Of a stretch of DNA of 64,000 nt, positions 42,332 through 53,522 are shown piece by piece. The translations under genes were made by a program, and so were the position numbers. Location: positions 1-64,000 of the forward strand of contig JADIYM010000012.1 of NCBI GenBank assembly GCA_016705245.1. Direction: 5' to 3'. Source of the DNA: Blastocatellia bacterium (GTDB taxonomy: Bacteria > Acidobacteriota > Blastocatellia > UBA7656 > JADIYM01). The first letter of the stretch is position 1. Each line of letters opens with the position of its first letter. The notes below the pieces were generated by a model. That model was not told the DNA's origin. It saw only the letters and a list, made by a program, of their open reading frames with translations, and ran no database searches.

Positions 42332-43642
42332 ATGGGCGCGACGCACAGCCGGGTGGACATCCTCCTCGTCGACGACTCGCCGGCCAACCTGCGGCTGTTG
42401 ATGGACCTGATCGAGGGCCACAACTACGACGTGCGGGTGGCGAACAGCGGTGAGCGCGCGCTGGCGGCCGTGCGCTCGTCCCGTCCTGACCTGATCATGC
42501 TCGACATCTCGATGCCGGAGATGGACGGATACGAGGTGTGCCGCCAGCTCAAGGCCGAAGAGGCAACGGCCGACATTCCGATCATCTTCGTCAGCGCTCG
42601 CGACGACGGAGCCGACAAGTTGCAGGCGTTCACGGTCGGCGGCGCTGACTATGTCACCAAGCCGTTCCAGCTCGTGGAGGTCCTCGCGCGGATAGACCAC
42701 CAGCTCGAGATCTCTCGACTGCAACGGGAATTGGCGCGACAGAATGCCGAGCTCGCGCGCTCGGTCGAGGCGATGGCCGAGCAGAACGCGGAGCTCGAGC
42801 GCAAGAACGCGGAGCTCGAGCGGTCGCATCGGACGGCCGACGCGATTTTCTCGGCGTTGTCGGACGCGCTTCCTGGAACGGTGCTCGCGGATCGCTACCG
42901 ACTGGAGGGAAAGCTGGGATCGGGTCAATACGGCGCGGTCTACAGGGCGACCCATCTTGGAATGGAGCGGCCGGTCGCCGTGCGCGTGTTGCACCCGTCA
43001 ACCGGGACGATCACGCCGGAGGGACTGGCGCGGTTCCGCGCCGAGGGACTCGCTGCGTACCGGATCAACCATCCGAATTCGGTGCTCATGCTCGACTTCG
43101 GGACGACCGCTTCGGGGATTCCCTACCTCGTCACGGAGTTCCTTGAGGGTCGGACGCTTGCGGAGGAGCTCGATGAGAGGCGTGTGTTGAACCTGGAACG
43201 CTGCGCTCAGGTGCTGGTACCGGTGTGCGACGTTCTGGCCGAGGCGCACGCCGCCGGGTTCGTCCACCGCGACATTCGTCCGGAGTGCGTTTTCCTGCAG
43301 GCAACGGCCGATGGCGAGGTCGTCAAGGTGCTCGACTTCGGCCTGGCGACGCTCCGGGACGGAAGTGACTCGGGTGGAGGCGAGGACTGGCGCGCCGATA
43401 TCCACGGTCTCGGCGCGATGGTGTATCGGATGTTGACGGGTGTCGCGGCGACTACGGGCGAGGCGGGTGGTGAGCCGCACGGGGAGCTGACGTCGCCGCG
43501 TGAGCTCGTTCCGACGATCCCGGCGTCGGTTGATGCGATCGTGATGCAGGCGCTGTCGCCGGATCCTGCACGGCGGCCGGGCGCGCGCGAGCTCGCAAAT
43601 CAGTTTGTAATCGCGCTGCTGAGCGCCTCGCGTCAGGACTGA
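42332..43642 (+). CDS. Receiver domain fused to a Ser/Thr kinase-like domain (possible pseudokinase)
   Basis: ATG 42332 follows GCGGAGGG, 21 bases after the hybrid kinase. Residues ~8-125 form a receiver (ILLVDDS, LIMLDISMPEMDG, IFVSARDD, VTKPF). A coiled coil follows (QRELARQNAELARSVEAMAEQNAELERKNAEL). Residues ~185-430 are an Hanks-type kinase fold: GSGQYGAVYRA glycine loop, catalytic loop HRDIRPECV and DFGLA. The ATP-anchoring Lys is replaced by Arg (PVAVRVL), and in the catalytic loop the usual Lys and Asn are Arg and Cys. Catalytic Asp residues remain. It may be a weak or inactive kinase, signalling downstream of the hybrid kinase. Confidence 0.82.
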   Translation: MGATHSRVDILLVDDSPANLRLLMDLIEGHNYDVRVANSGERALAAVRSSRPDLIMLDISMPEMDGYEVCRQLKAEEATADIPIIFVSARDDGADKLQAFTVGGADYVTKPFQLVEVLARIDHQLEISRLQRELARQNAELARSVEAMAEQNAELERKNAELERSHRTADAIFSALSDALPGTVLADRYRLEGKLGSGQYGAVYRATHLGMERPVAVRVLHPSTGTITPEGLARFRAEGLAAYRINHPNSVLMLDFGTTASGIPYLVTEFLEGRTLAEELDERRVLNLERCAQVLVPVCDVLAEAHAAGFVHRDIRPECVFLQATADGEVVKVLDFGLATLRDGSDSGGGEDWRADIHGLGAMVYRMLTGVAATTGEAGGEPHGELTSPRELVPTIPASVDAIVMQALSPDPARRPGARELANQFVIALLSASRQD

Positions 43643-43709
43643 TTCGCGACGGATGGTCCGTAAGCTGGATGGATGGCCCGGAAGCTGGACGCCAGTAGGT
43701 GCTCACGTC

Positions 43710-43806
43710 GGCCCCTCGCTGCGCTCGGGGTTCTGGGTCGGCGGACCGTCCGACCCTCGAGCCCCACACAACGATTGGCCCAGAACCCCGAGCGCAGCGA
43801 GGGGCC
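43710..43806. repeat. Perfect 28-base inverted repeat
   Basis: The left arm at 43710-43737 (starting GGCCCCTCGCTGCGCTCGGG) is the exact reverse complement of 43779-43806, with a 41-base loop. It lies between the convergent receiver-kinase gene and an unknown minus-strand gene, so it may serve as a bidirectional terminator. No poly-T tract follows. Confidence 0.75.
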
Positions 43807-43849
43807 GTCGTCCAACCCGCAACCCACAGCCTCAACCCTCAGCAGCCCG

Positions 43850-44260
43850 CTACTCGACGGCTTTCCCCCTCACCGCGATCGCGTTCCGCAGATAGGCAAC
43901 CGCCTCGCCGCGAGTCCGGCACAACGACTCACCCGGCCGCTTCGCAACCTCGAGCGCGCGCGCGACGGCACTCCTCACCGGCTCGTTGTCCCCAACGTAG
44001 AAAGCCCCCGCAACGAACGACGCCTGCACGCGCATACGCGCGAGGATGACGCGCATGATCTCGAACTCGTCGGCCGTGATCGCCTCCACGGCGCGCAGGT
44101 CGTTCAGGGCCACGGACGGCACATCCGGCTCCGAATCCCACAGGTCGTAGAGCGTAAACACGAAATCGCGGACTTCGGCGGCGTTGCGACGCTGGGGCCA
44201 CGTGACCTCGACGAGCCTGCATCCCAGCAATGTACTCACCTGAAAGCCCGAATTCGGCAC
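43850..44260 (-). CDS. Hypothetical protein, single alpha/beta domain
   Basis: A 136-residue protein from GTG 44260 (GGAGA about nine bases upstream); GTG 44239 is an alternative. No family recognised. The pattern of LGCRLVEVTWPQ, a helix (RRNAAEVRDFVFTLYDLWD), VALNDLRAVEAITADEFEIMRVILARMR and ASFVAGAFYVGDNEPVRSAVARALEVAK suggests alternating strands and helices, STAS-like in general layout. That is a weak resemblance. There is no signal peptide or membrane helix. It is flanked by palindromic repeats on both sides and stands alone. Confidence 0.5.
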   Translation of the reverse strand: MPNSGFQVSTLLGCRLVEVTWPQRRNAAEVRDFVFTLYDLWDSEPDVPSVALNDLRAVEAITADEFEIMRVILARMRVQASFVAGAFYVGDNEPVRSAVARALEVAKRPGESLCRTRGEAVAYLRNAIAVRGKAVE

Positions 44261-44349
44261 GGTTCCGATGTCTCCAGCCTGAAGAAAGTTCCCGAACGGC
44301 GTTCACCGAAGGTACTCCGCCCATTTAGCGGAGATTTCCCCTCGAATGC

Positions 44350-44590
44350 AACACTGGAACCCCGAGCGGTGCGCGGGGCCGTGCTCAACGCATCAGTAGC
44401 GTGCGTGGTAGCCGGGTTGCGGACGGTGCCTGAAACCGCAGACTCGCCTCAGAGGCCCAGCCTTCCTACGTCGAGCGAGGGGCCGCAACCGCACGCCGAG
44501 GGGAGGGAGGAGAGCTTCGCACACAGAGGCGCGGAGGCATGGAGACTCGGAGACCCAGAGGCCGTGGGAAGCCTCCGAGTCTCGTCAGGC
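44350..44590. repeat. Intergenic repeat cluster
   Basis: In the 44261-44630 gap no gene is supported. It contains CCCCGAGCGGTGCGCGGGGC, CGCATCAGTAGCGTGCGTGGTAG and CTGAAACCGCAGACTCG, which echo other repeat copies in the window. A short-period arm (CTTCGCACACAGAGGCGCGG) is followed by GGAGACTCGGAG...CCTCCGAGTCTC. Partial and degenerate relatives of two repeat families. Confidence 0.55.
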
Positions 44591-44630
44591 GATGCATGGG
44601 CCTAAAACCGCTATTACCATTCCGTCAAGA

Positions 44631-45254
44631 TCAGTTCCCCTTGAAGAAGTGCGCGACCTTCTTGGCGGCCTTCGTCGAGACGGCGGCGACGACCTTGGCG
44701 CCCTTCGTCACCTTCTTTGCGCCGTCGACCGTGAAGTCCTTGCTCACGTCATAGACCTTGATCGAACCGTCCTTCGTCTTGATCGCGACCTTCTTGCCGC
44801 CGTCGATCACGTCCTCGACCGTGCCTTCGACGACTTCCGGCACGTCCTCACCGAAATTCTGGACGGCATTGACCGTCTTCTTGCCAGCCTTCTCGGTGTA
44901 TTCGATCGCGACGTTCGCACCCTTCATCGTGCCCCAGGCTACGTCCTTCGAAACCTCGACGGTTTTGTTGGCGGTCGCTTCGGCAACATCTTCCGTCTTG
45001 TCGGCGATCGTCACCGCGGTGTCCTTCGTCCACTCCGCCGTGACGACGGCGCCGTCCGCAGTTTTCACCGCGATGGTGCGCGAAGTCTCGTCGACGGATT
45101 CGACCACGCCGACGGCGGTCTTGCGCGTTTCAGTGGCTGCGGACTGTACCGGAACCGCTCCGGTGGTGCCGGCGTCGACCGGCGCCTGCGTAGAGCAGGC
45201 AAGAGTGGTCGCGATGGCGGCTGAGACAATGATTGCGCGTGTAGCTGTGAACAT
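44631..45254 (-). CDS. Lipoprotein of unknown function, Lys/Val-rich
   Basis: ATG 45254 has AGGAGA upstream. The signal peptide ends in a lipobox, TTLAC-STQ, so the protein should be lipid-anchored at Cys. Residues ~50-95 (VGVVESVDETSRTIAVKTADGAVVTAEW) resemble a small beta-barrel, as in proteins that tune a value through a cofactor-like or OB-like domain. A helical Lys/Glu/Val-rich stretch (KTEDVAEATANKTVEVSKD, GKKTVNAVQNFGE) and a second similar beta part (GTVEDVIDGGKKVAIKTKDGSIKVYD) follow. The tail is basic (KAAKKVAHFFKGN). No family recognised. Confidence 0.6.
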   Translation of the reverse strand: MFTATRAIIVSAAIATTLACSTQAPVDAGTTGAVPVQSAATETRKTAVGVVESVDETSRTIAVKTADGAVVTAEWTKDTAVTIADKTEDVAEATANKTVEVSKDVAWGTMKGANVAIEYTEKAGKKTVNAVQNFGEDVPEVVEGTVEDVIDGGKKVAIKTKDGSIKVYDVSKDFTVDGAKKVTKGAKVVAAVSTKAAKKVAHFFKGN

Positions 45255-45388
45255 GGCTCGATTCTCCTGGAAAACGGCCGGCACCCTAGAGGCGATGCGC
45301 GGCGAAAGTCGTGTCCGGTGATCGTACAGGCCGGACTATGTCGGTGATGAGTCATGCGAATGGCATGCCGCGGGGCGTCGCGGGAGGC

Positions 45389-45479
45389 TCTCCGTGCCTC
45401 CGTGACTCTGTGCGCGAAGCTCTTCAATTCGAGCAAAGAGCTTCGCGCACAGAGACCCGGAGGCACCGAGACACGGAGC
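45389..45479. repeat. Short-period stem-loop (CTCCGTG / CTCTGTG type)
   Basis: CTCCGTGCCTCCGTGACTCT followed by GTGCGCGAAGCTCTT pairs with AAGAGCTTCGCGCACAGAG followed by CCGGAGGCACCGAGACACGG. It belongs to the short-period palindrome family. It lies between divergent genes, so a simple terminator role does not fit here. Confidence 0.75.
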
Positions 45480-45555
45480 ATTCGTTACCCGGTGCCCGTG
45501 TGACCCATCGCGAGCCGGCATGTCGGTCCGCAGACGCCGTGTTATCATCGCCCCG

Positions 45556-46625
45556 ATGCGCAGCCCGCACCGGTCCCGATTCCTCACCGTCAGCGTGTTC
45601 ACGATCCTCGTTGCTCTTGGCCTGAGTTGCGGTGGACAACCTCAGCCTGTCGAGAACTCAGGGCCCACGACCAGCGGACCGTCCACCGGCGCGCCCCGCA
45701 AGGACCTCACCGTCCTCGCCGTCGGCGACATCAATCTCGGCCGCGTGCTCGGCAAACGCATCCTCGCCGGCCAGAAGGACCTTCCCTTCCGGAACGTCCG
45801 CACCGAGATCAGCGGCGCCGACATTGCCTTCGCCAACCTCGAGTCCCAGATCTCCGAACAGAAGGGCCAGACCGAAGGCTCGTCGAACTACGTCTTCACA
45901 GGTCCGCCCCAGGGCGCCGACGAGCTCGCGAACGCCGGTTTCGACGTCGTCTCGACCGCCAACAATCACGCCTGGGACTTCGGCGAGCGCGCCCTCAACG
46001 AGACCATCGACAACCTCAAGCGCGTCAACATCGCCCACGTCGGCACGGGCGAAACCCTCGACGCCGCCTATGCGCCCGTGATCGTCGAGCGCAACGGCTG
46101 GCGAGTCGGTTTCCTCGCCGTCACCGGCGTCTTCAATTCTCCCTTCGAGCAGTCTCCAGCCCGCGATCACGTCGCCTGGGCCGACCCCGTCCTCGTAGCC
46201 CTCAAGATAAAGGAGCTACGCCATCAGGGTGTCGACGTCGTCCTCGTCAGTTACCACGGCGGTGTCGAATATTCCCCGATCCCGACGAGCCGACCCGGTC
46301 CTTCACGCGAGCCTGCATCGATGCCGGCGCCGACGCCGTCATCGGCCACCACCCTCACGTCACCCAGGGCGTCGAGTGGTACAAGGGCAAACCCATCTTC
46401 TATTCGCTCGGCAACTTCGTCTTCAAACAGTTCGACCCGTGGACGGACCTCGGCCTCGGCGTCCGCCTGACCTTTCGTGACGGACAGCCGATGCAGGTCG
46501 AGTACCTGCCCGTCGCCGTCGACTTCCAGCCGAAGTTCCTCGCTCCTGAAAATGGCGCGGCCCTCATGGCACGCGTCACCCAGCTCTCCGGCGGCAGCCT
46601 GCCGACCGCACCGCCCGCCTCCTGA
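45556..46625 (+). CDS. CapA-family lipoprotein, frameshifted
   Basis: ATG 45556 begins a lipoprotein signal (LVALGLSCGG). The CapA/PGA_cap metallophosphatase-like fold is evident: LAVGDINLGR, IAFANLESQIS, VSTANNHAWDFG, VLVSYHGGVEY, and, in a different frame, ADAVIGHHPHVTQGVEWYKGKPIFYSLGNFVF. The two parts join near 46275, so one indel is inferred. The conserved Asp, Asn, His and HHPH residues expected for the family are all present once joined. CapA homologues act in capsule or poly-gamma-glutamate production, but many bacterial relatives have unknown roles. No other capsule genes are adjacent. Confidence 0.8.
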
Positions 46626-46692
46626 CCCGCCCGGCGCCGTCACGATCCGGGTCACCCCGCTCGGTACCAGCCCGAGCGACGCGCGTTCCCCT

Positions 46693-49392
46693 ATGACCGA
46701 CGACCACACCTTTGAACCCGCAGGCGAGCGCGACGGCGTTTCGCGCTTCCTCATGCGCTCGAACGGACTCGAAGTCCTCGTCCGCGAAGACCGATCCGCG
46801 CCCGTCGTCGCCTTCCTCGTCCTCTACCGCGTCGGCTCGCGCAACGAAGCCGTCGGATACACCGGCGCCACTCATCTGCTCGAGCACATGATGTTCAAGG
46901 GCACGACCGATCATCACCGCGATCGCGGAACCCAGATCGCCGCCGTGCTGGAACGCGTCGGCGCCGACTTCAATGCGACGACGTGGCTCGACCGCACCAA
47001 CTACTTCGAGACGGTGCCGACAGGCCAGCTCGACCTCGCCGTCCGCATCGAAGCCGATCGCATGCGCAACGCCCTCATCGACGACGGCGACCGCCAGTCC
47101 GAGATGACCGTCGTCCGCAACGAGCTCGAGCGCGGGGAGAACGAGCCGCTCTCGGTCCTCGACACCTACGCCCACGCGACGGCGTTTCGAGAGCACCCGT
47201 ACCACCACCCGACCATCGGGTGGCGCGCCGACGTCGAGGGCGTCTCGACCGACCGGCTCAAGGTTTTCTACGACACGTTCTACTGGCCGAACAACGCTAC
47301 GGCGATCGTCGTCGGAGACGTCACTACCGACGAAGCGCTTGCCACCGTCGCGCGACACTTCGGCACGATCCCGGCTTCGCCCGAACCCGTTCCCGGCGTC
47401 TACACGACCGAGCCTGAGCAGCAGGGCGAGCGCCGCTTCGTCGTGCGGCGCGCCGGTGCGGACGGCATCGTACTGCTCAGCTTCCGTACGGCCGAGGCGG
47501 CGCACGCCGATTCTGCGCCACTTGCCGTCGTCTCGGCACTGCTCGGGACAGGCCGGTCGAGCCGGCTCTACCGCGACCTCGTCGACACGCAGCTCGCATC
47601 GGACGCCGCGGCGAGTGCGGAGCGGTTCCACGATCCCGGAGTCTTCCAGGTCTACGGATTCCTGTTGCCGGAGGTCTCACACGCGACGGTCGAGCGGCGG
47701 ATGCTCGAGACGCTGGAGAAGCTCCGAAATGAAACGGTCAGCGAGGCGGAGCTCGAGAAGGCCAGGCGGATCGTGCTGACGGCGATCGTGTTCAGCCGGG
47801 AGGGCGCGACAAACTACGGGTACGAATTGAGCGAGGCGGTGTCGTCGGTGGGTTGGGAGTGGTTCTTTGCGTTTCCGGAAGAGGTCGAGAGGGTGACGGC
47901 GGAGGACGTGAAGCGCGTGGCGATTGCGACGTTCCGGAGGTCGCAACTCACGGCGGGGTGGTTCGTGCCGGTTGGAGGAGAAGAAGAAGAGTCCCTCACG
48001 GGGCCGGACGCAGGAGCGTCCGGCGAGAGCACAGAGCGAAGAAGTGACACAGAGGAAGAGGACCAGGACAATGATACGCGCAGGCTCGTGCCGATGGCAG
48101 CGGCGGAGCCGATGGGGCACGCAACGCACAGGACCGGGACGTTTGCGGAAAGGACGGCGCGCGCGTCGCTCGCGAGCGGTGCGACGGTGCTGTCGCTCGA
48201 GCACGCCGCCGATCCGACAGTCGCGATTCGCGCGAACCTGCGGGCCGGATCGGCCTACGCCGAGGGACCGCGGCTGCTCGCCGATGTCACAGCGCGGATG
48301 CTCAGGCGCGGGACGCAGCGGCGCACCGCGGCGGCATTCTCTGAGGACGTCGAGTCGCTCGGCGCGCACCTCGATGCATCGGCCGGCGCATTCACCGTCG
48401 GCGTGCGCGCTCACGCGCTTCGCGAGGACACAGCCACCGTCCTCGAAGCCATGGCCGAGATGCTGCGCGAGCCGCGCTTTCCCGAATCCGAACTGGAGAA
48501 GGTCCGGGCCGAGGTCGCCGCCGAGATCCGCCTCGGACAGGATTCAACCTCCGACCGCGCCTTCGAGCGGCTTACCGAGCTCGTGCTGCCGCCGGACCAT
48601 CCGTATCACGAGACACCCGCCGAGGCGCGTCTCGCGGAGCTCGCAGACATCTCGGTCGCCGACGTGCGCGGTTTCTACGAGCGTCACTACGGCGGGGCGA
48701 CTCTCACGCTTGCAGCGGCCGGCGACGTCGCGAGCGACGGATTTCACGCCGTCGCCGAACGGCTCTTCGGGGACTGGAATGGAGCAGCGCCGGCGCACGT
48801 CGAGCGCGACGTCACCCCCGCCCGGTCGCGCGGCCGCGAAGTCGTGCCGATGCGCGACAAGGCTAACGCGGACGTCGTGATGGGGCTCGCGAGCGGATTG
48901 CGGCGAATGGACAGCGACTACTTCGCGTCGATGCTCGGGAACGCGGTGCTCGGGCAATCGACGCTGTCGTCGCGGCTGGGGATCCGGGTTCGCGACAGGG
49001 AAGGACTCACCTACGGCATCGCCTCGCGGTTCTTCGGCGCATCGCTCGTCGACGGGTTGTGGTACGTCTCGGTCACCGTCCAGCCATCAAACGCCGAGCA
49101 GGCGATCGCCTCGACGCTCGACGAACTGCGACGGGCGCTCGAGGACGGCGTGACCGACGACGAAGTCGACGCGTATGTGTCGAATTTCATCGGGACGTTC
49201 AAGGTGGGACTCGCGACGAACGCGGGAATGGTCGGACGGCTCGTCGACGCGGAGTTCTACGGCCTTGGGCCGGGGTATCTGGACGACTTCGGGGGGATCG
49301 TGTCCGCCGTGACCCGCGACGACGTCAACGCCGCCCTGCGCCGCCACGTCCACCTCGACCGCCTCACCACCGTCATCGCCGGGGAGTTTTAG
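46693..49392 (+). CDS. M16 family zinc peptidase, two-domain fusion
   Basis: The product has 899 residues, double the single-chain length, from fusion of the catalytic and non-catalytic M16 units. The N-terminal unit holds the inverted zinc motif H61-LL-E64-H65 in the segment ending MMFKG and the third ligand near E144 (NELERGENEP). The C-terminal unit (from ~570) has the M16 fold signatures ETPAEARLAELADISVADVRGFY and GLTYGIASRF but no HxxEH, as is usual. No signal peptide is seen, though the start lacks a clear ribosome binding site. An acidic linker (EEEESL, TEEEDQDNDT) separates the units. It likely degrades small peptides or processes precursors. Confidence 0.9.
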   Translation: MTDDHTFEPAGERDGVSRFLMRSNGLEVLVREDRSAPVVAFLVLYRVGSRNEAVGYTGATHLLEHMMFKGTTDHHRDRGTQIAAVLERVGADFNATTWLDRTNYFETVPTGQLDLAVRIEADRMRNALIDDGDRQSEMTVVRNELERGENEPLSVLDTYAHATAFREHPYHHPTIGWRADVEGVSTDRLKVFYDTFYWPNNATAIVVGDVTTDEALATVARHFGTIPASPEPVPGVYTTEPEQQGERRFVVRRAGADGIVLLSFRTAEAAHADSAPLAVVSALLGTGRSSRLYRDLVDTQLASDAAASAERFHDPGVFQVYGFLLPEVSHATVERRMLETLEKLRNETVSEAELEKARRIVLTAIVFSREGATNYGYELSEAVSSVGWEWFFAFPEEVERVTAEDVKRVAIATFRRSQLTAGWFVPVGGEEEESLTGPDAGASGESTERRSDTEEEDQDNDTRRLVPMAAAEPMGHATHRTGTFAERTARASLASGATVLSLEHAADPTVAIRANLRAGSAYAEGPRLLADVTARMLRRGTQRRTAAAFSEDVESLGAHLDASAGAFTVGVRAHALREDTATVLEAMAEMLREPRFPESELEKVRAEVAAEIRLGQDSTSDRAFERLTELVLPPDHPYHETPAEARLAELADISVADVRGFYERHYGGATLTLAAAGDVASDGFHAVAERLFGDWNGAAPAHVERDVTPARSRGREVVPMRDKANADVVMGLASGLRRMDSDYFASMLGNAVLGQSTLSSRLGIRVRDREGLTYGIASRFFGASLVDGLWYVSVTVQPSNAEQAIASTLDELRRALEDGVTDDEVDAYVSNFIGTFKVGLATNAGMVGRLVDAEFYGLGPGYLDDFGGIVSAVTRDDVNAALRRHVHLDRLTTVIAGEF
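48003..48024. repeat. Small palindrome inside the M16 linker
   Basis: GCCGGACGC-AGGA-GCGTCCGGC is a perfect nine-base stem inside the M16 gene, followed by purine-rich sequence with CACAGAG and GACACAGAGGAAG, reminiscent of the short-period intergenic repeats. It codes for part of the low-complexity linker between the two peptidase units. Confidence 0.5.
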
Positions 49393-49402
49393 ACAGGATT
49401 GT

Positions 49403-49984
49403 CTAGCTCCCCGCCTTGGCCCGGAATTTGACCGTGCCGTCGGCGACTTCGACGGTGAATTCGATCGCCTCGCAATGAAGCTTCGTGCGGATCTGCTTCA
49501 CCTGCGCCTCGATGATCTTCTCGAATCGGTCGAACGGCACTTCGTCCGTCGGCTCGCCGCACGACCGCTTCGCCGTGACGAGCGCCGTATACAACTCACG
49601 CACCTTGTCGGGCTCGGCCGACGGGTCCGAGCAACGGACGGTCGACGTCGAGAACTCAGGCACGGGATCATGCACTCTCGGCAGCAGAGGCGACACGTCC
49701 CGTATCGCCTCTCGGCTGCCTTCCTCGAGGTTCTTCACCGTCCGGCGCCACAGTTCCTTGTACACGTTGTAACGCGCGACGAGGCTGTTGTACTTGAACC
49801 GCTGCCCGAACGTCATGTTGCGGGCGTCGTAAAGCCTCTTCACGAGCGAGTCCGTCCGGTACTTCATGTCGTACGGCGGCTTCTTCGATCCACCGTTGAA
49901 GTAGATCTCGAACTCGACCTTGAGCTTCCGGATGTCCTCGTCGAGACGAGTGAGTTGATCGTCAATGCTCGTCGTTGCGCTCAC
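49403..49984 (-). CDS. MXAN_5187 C-terminal-domain-like protein
   Basis: 193 residues from GTG 49984. A helical N-terminus (DQLTRLDEDIRKLKVEFEIYFNGGSKKPPYDMKYRTDSLVKRLYD) and NMTFGQRFKYNSLVARYNVYKELWRR match the MXAN_5187 C-terminal domain found in Myxococcota and Acidobacteriota. The remainder includes RELYTALVTAKRSCGEPTDEVPFDRFEKIIEAQVKQI, also typical of the family. No function is established. There is no signal peptide. It converges on the M16 gene, with only ten bases between them. Confidence 0.7.
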   Translation of the reverse strand: MSATTSIDDQLTRLDEDIRKLKVEFEIYFNGGSKKPPYDMKYRTDSLVKRLYDARNMTFGQRFKYNSLVARYNVYKELWRRTVKNLEEGSREAIRDVSPLLPRVHDPVPEFSTSTVRCSDPSAEPDKVRELYTALVTAKRSCGEPTDEVPFDRFEKIIEAQVKQIRTKLHCEAIEFTVEVADGTVKFRAKAGS

Positions 49985-50092
49985 ACAAACCCCTGTACGC
50001 GCTGTGGGATCAAAGCAATGTCCGGATGTTTACGAAAGCCGAAGCTCCGCGTAGTGTAGTAAGGCATTTCCGGGAGAGTCAAGCATCCGTTC

Positions 50093-51476
50093 ATGAACGC
50101 CCTGCTCCGCGCATTGCCCGCCGTCCACGACCTGCTCGACGAGCCCGCTGGCCGCGAGCTCGCGGCCCGGACGAGCCACGCCTACGCGCGCGAGCGCCTG
50201 CGCGCGGCGCTCGATGCCATCCGTGCCGAAATCATCGACGGTGCGCTCGACCTCGAACCCGAGGCCCTCGTTCGCGAAGCTCTCGCGCGGGCCACGGCGC
50301 GCGACGAAGCGTCGCGTCCGAGCCTGCGCCGGGTCATCAACGCGACCGGCGTCGTCCTCCACACGAACCTCGGCCGCGCGCCGCTTTCGGACCGCGCTCT
50401 CGCGGCAATCGTCGGCGTCGCGCGCGGGGCATCCAACCTCGAATTCGATCTCGAATCGGGCGCGCGCGGACGCCGGGACACCCACTGCGAGCGCCTGCTC
50501 ATCGATCTGCTCGGTTGCGAAGCCGCTGTCGTCGCAAACAACAATGCCGCCGCAGTAATGCTCGTCCTCAACACGCTTGCCGAAGGCGGCGAAGTCGTCA
50601 TCTCGCGCGGCGAGCTCGTCGAGATTGGCGGGAGCTTCCGCGTTCCCGAAGTCCTCGAGCGCGCCGGTTGCATCCTTCATGAAGTCGGGACGACGAACCG
50701 GACGCACCTCGCGGACTACGAGCGGGCGATCAACGAGCGGACCCGCCTGCTGCTGCGCGTCCACCCGAGCAACTACCGAATCGTCGGCTTCACGGCGCGG
50801 CCCTCGGCGCGCGAGCTCGCCGAACTGGGACGTCGCGCGGGCATCCCGGTCGTGGACGACCTGGGCTCGGGGTGTTTTCTCGACCCCGCGAGCCTCGGCG
50901 TCGGCGACGAGCCGCGAGTCCAGACCGCCCTGGCCGACGGCATCGACATCGTGACGTTCAGCGGCGACAAGCTGCTCGGCGGTCCGCAATCGGGCATCGT
51001 CGCCGGCCGGTCCGAGCTCGTCGAGCGGATACGGCGAAACCCGCTCATGTCGCGCGTTGCGCGTCGACAAGATGGTCTACGCGGGACTCGAGGCTACGCT
51101 GCGCGCCTACGTCGAGGGCCGCGCCGAGGAAGAGATACCCGCGCTGCGGATGCTCACGGCGCCGGTCGAGGCGATCCGCGACCGCGCGATTGCGTTTGCC
51201 GGGCATCTTCGAGGTGCGGCGCCGGAGTTTGGCGCCGATGTGCTAGCGGGTCGTAGCGTTCCTGGCGCGGGGTCGGCGCCGGGGATCGACCTGCCTACGG
51301 CGCTTGTGGTGCTGAACCATCCGATCCTGTCGGCGACCGAGCTCGACTCGCGGCTGCGCGCGTCGGATCCTCCGGTCGTCGCCCGCATCGAGAACGACTC
51401 GGTGGTCCTCGACCTGCGGACTGTCCGGCCCGACGAAGAGCACGAACTGCTCGACTGCCTGCTTCATCTGGCGTAG
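50093..51476 (+). CDS. selA: L-seryl-tRNA(Sec) selenium transferase, frameshifted
   Basis: A PLP-dependent SelA that converts Ser-tRNA(Sec) to Sec-tRNA(Sec). The N-terminal helical domain (LRALPAVHDLLDEPAGRELA, RRVINATGVVLHTNLGRAPLS) is followed by the PLP core (VVANNNAAAVMLVLNTLAEG, ISRGELVEIGGSFRVPEVLERAG, VVDDLGSGCF and SGDKLLGGPQSGIVAG, with the PLP Lys in GDKLLG). Near 51055 the frame shifts by one; the C-terminal domain continues as LRVDKMVYAGLEATLRAYVEG to the end HELLDCLLHLA. GGGAGAG lies upstream of ATG 50093. selB, selD and tRNA-Sec are not in the window. Confidence 0.88.
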
Positions 51477-51502
51477 GCCGAGAGCAACGTACAGAGCTTT
51501 TC

Positions 51503-51598
51503 TGTAGCTCTGTGGCTCTGTGACTCTGTGCCTCTGTGCGCGAAGCTCTTTGAAGTCAGCAGAGAGCTTCGCACACAGAGACACGGAGTCACAGAGGC
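51503..51598. repeat. Short-period stem-loop (CTCTGTG type)
   Basis: CTCTGTGGCTCTGTGACTCT with GTGCGCGAAGCTCTT pairs with GAGAGCTTCGCACACAGAG and ACACGGAGTCACAGAGG. It is a close relative of the 45389-45479 repeat, even in the AAGCTCTT hairpin tip. It lies just downstream of selA and 58 bases before korA, so it could end selA transcription. Confidence 0.75.
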
Positions 51599-51655
51599 GG
51601 TGCTATACTCGCCCTTTCAAGCCACCAGCGGGAAGCCAGCATCGGGAGCCACCGA

Positions 51656-53518
<1,863 letters not shown>

Positions 53519-53522
<4 letters not shown>

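Noticed and set aside
43673..44605. A 310-residue plus-strand open frame over palindromic repeats
   Set aside because: Spans two repeat elements and is antisense to the small gene at 43850-44260; its composition is that of repeat DNA.
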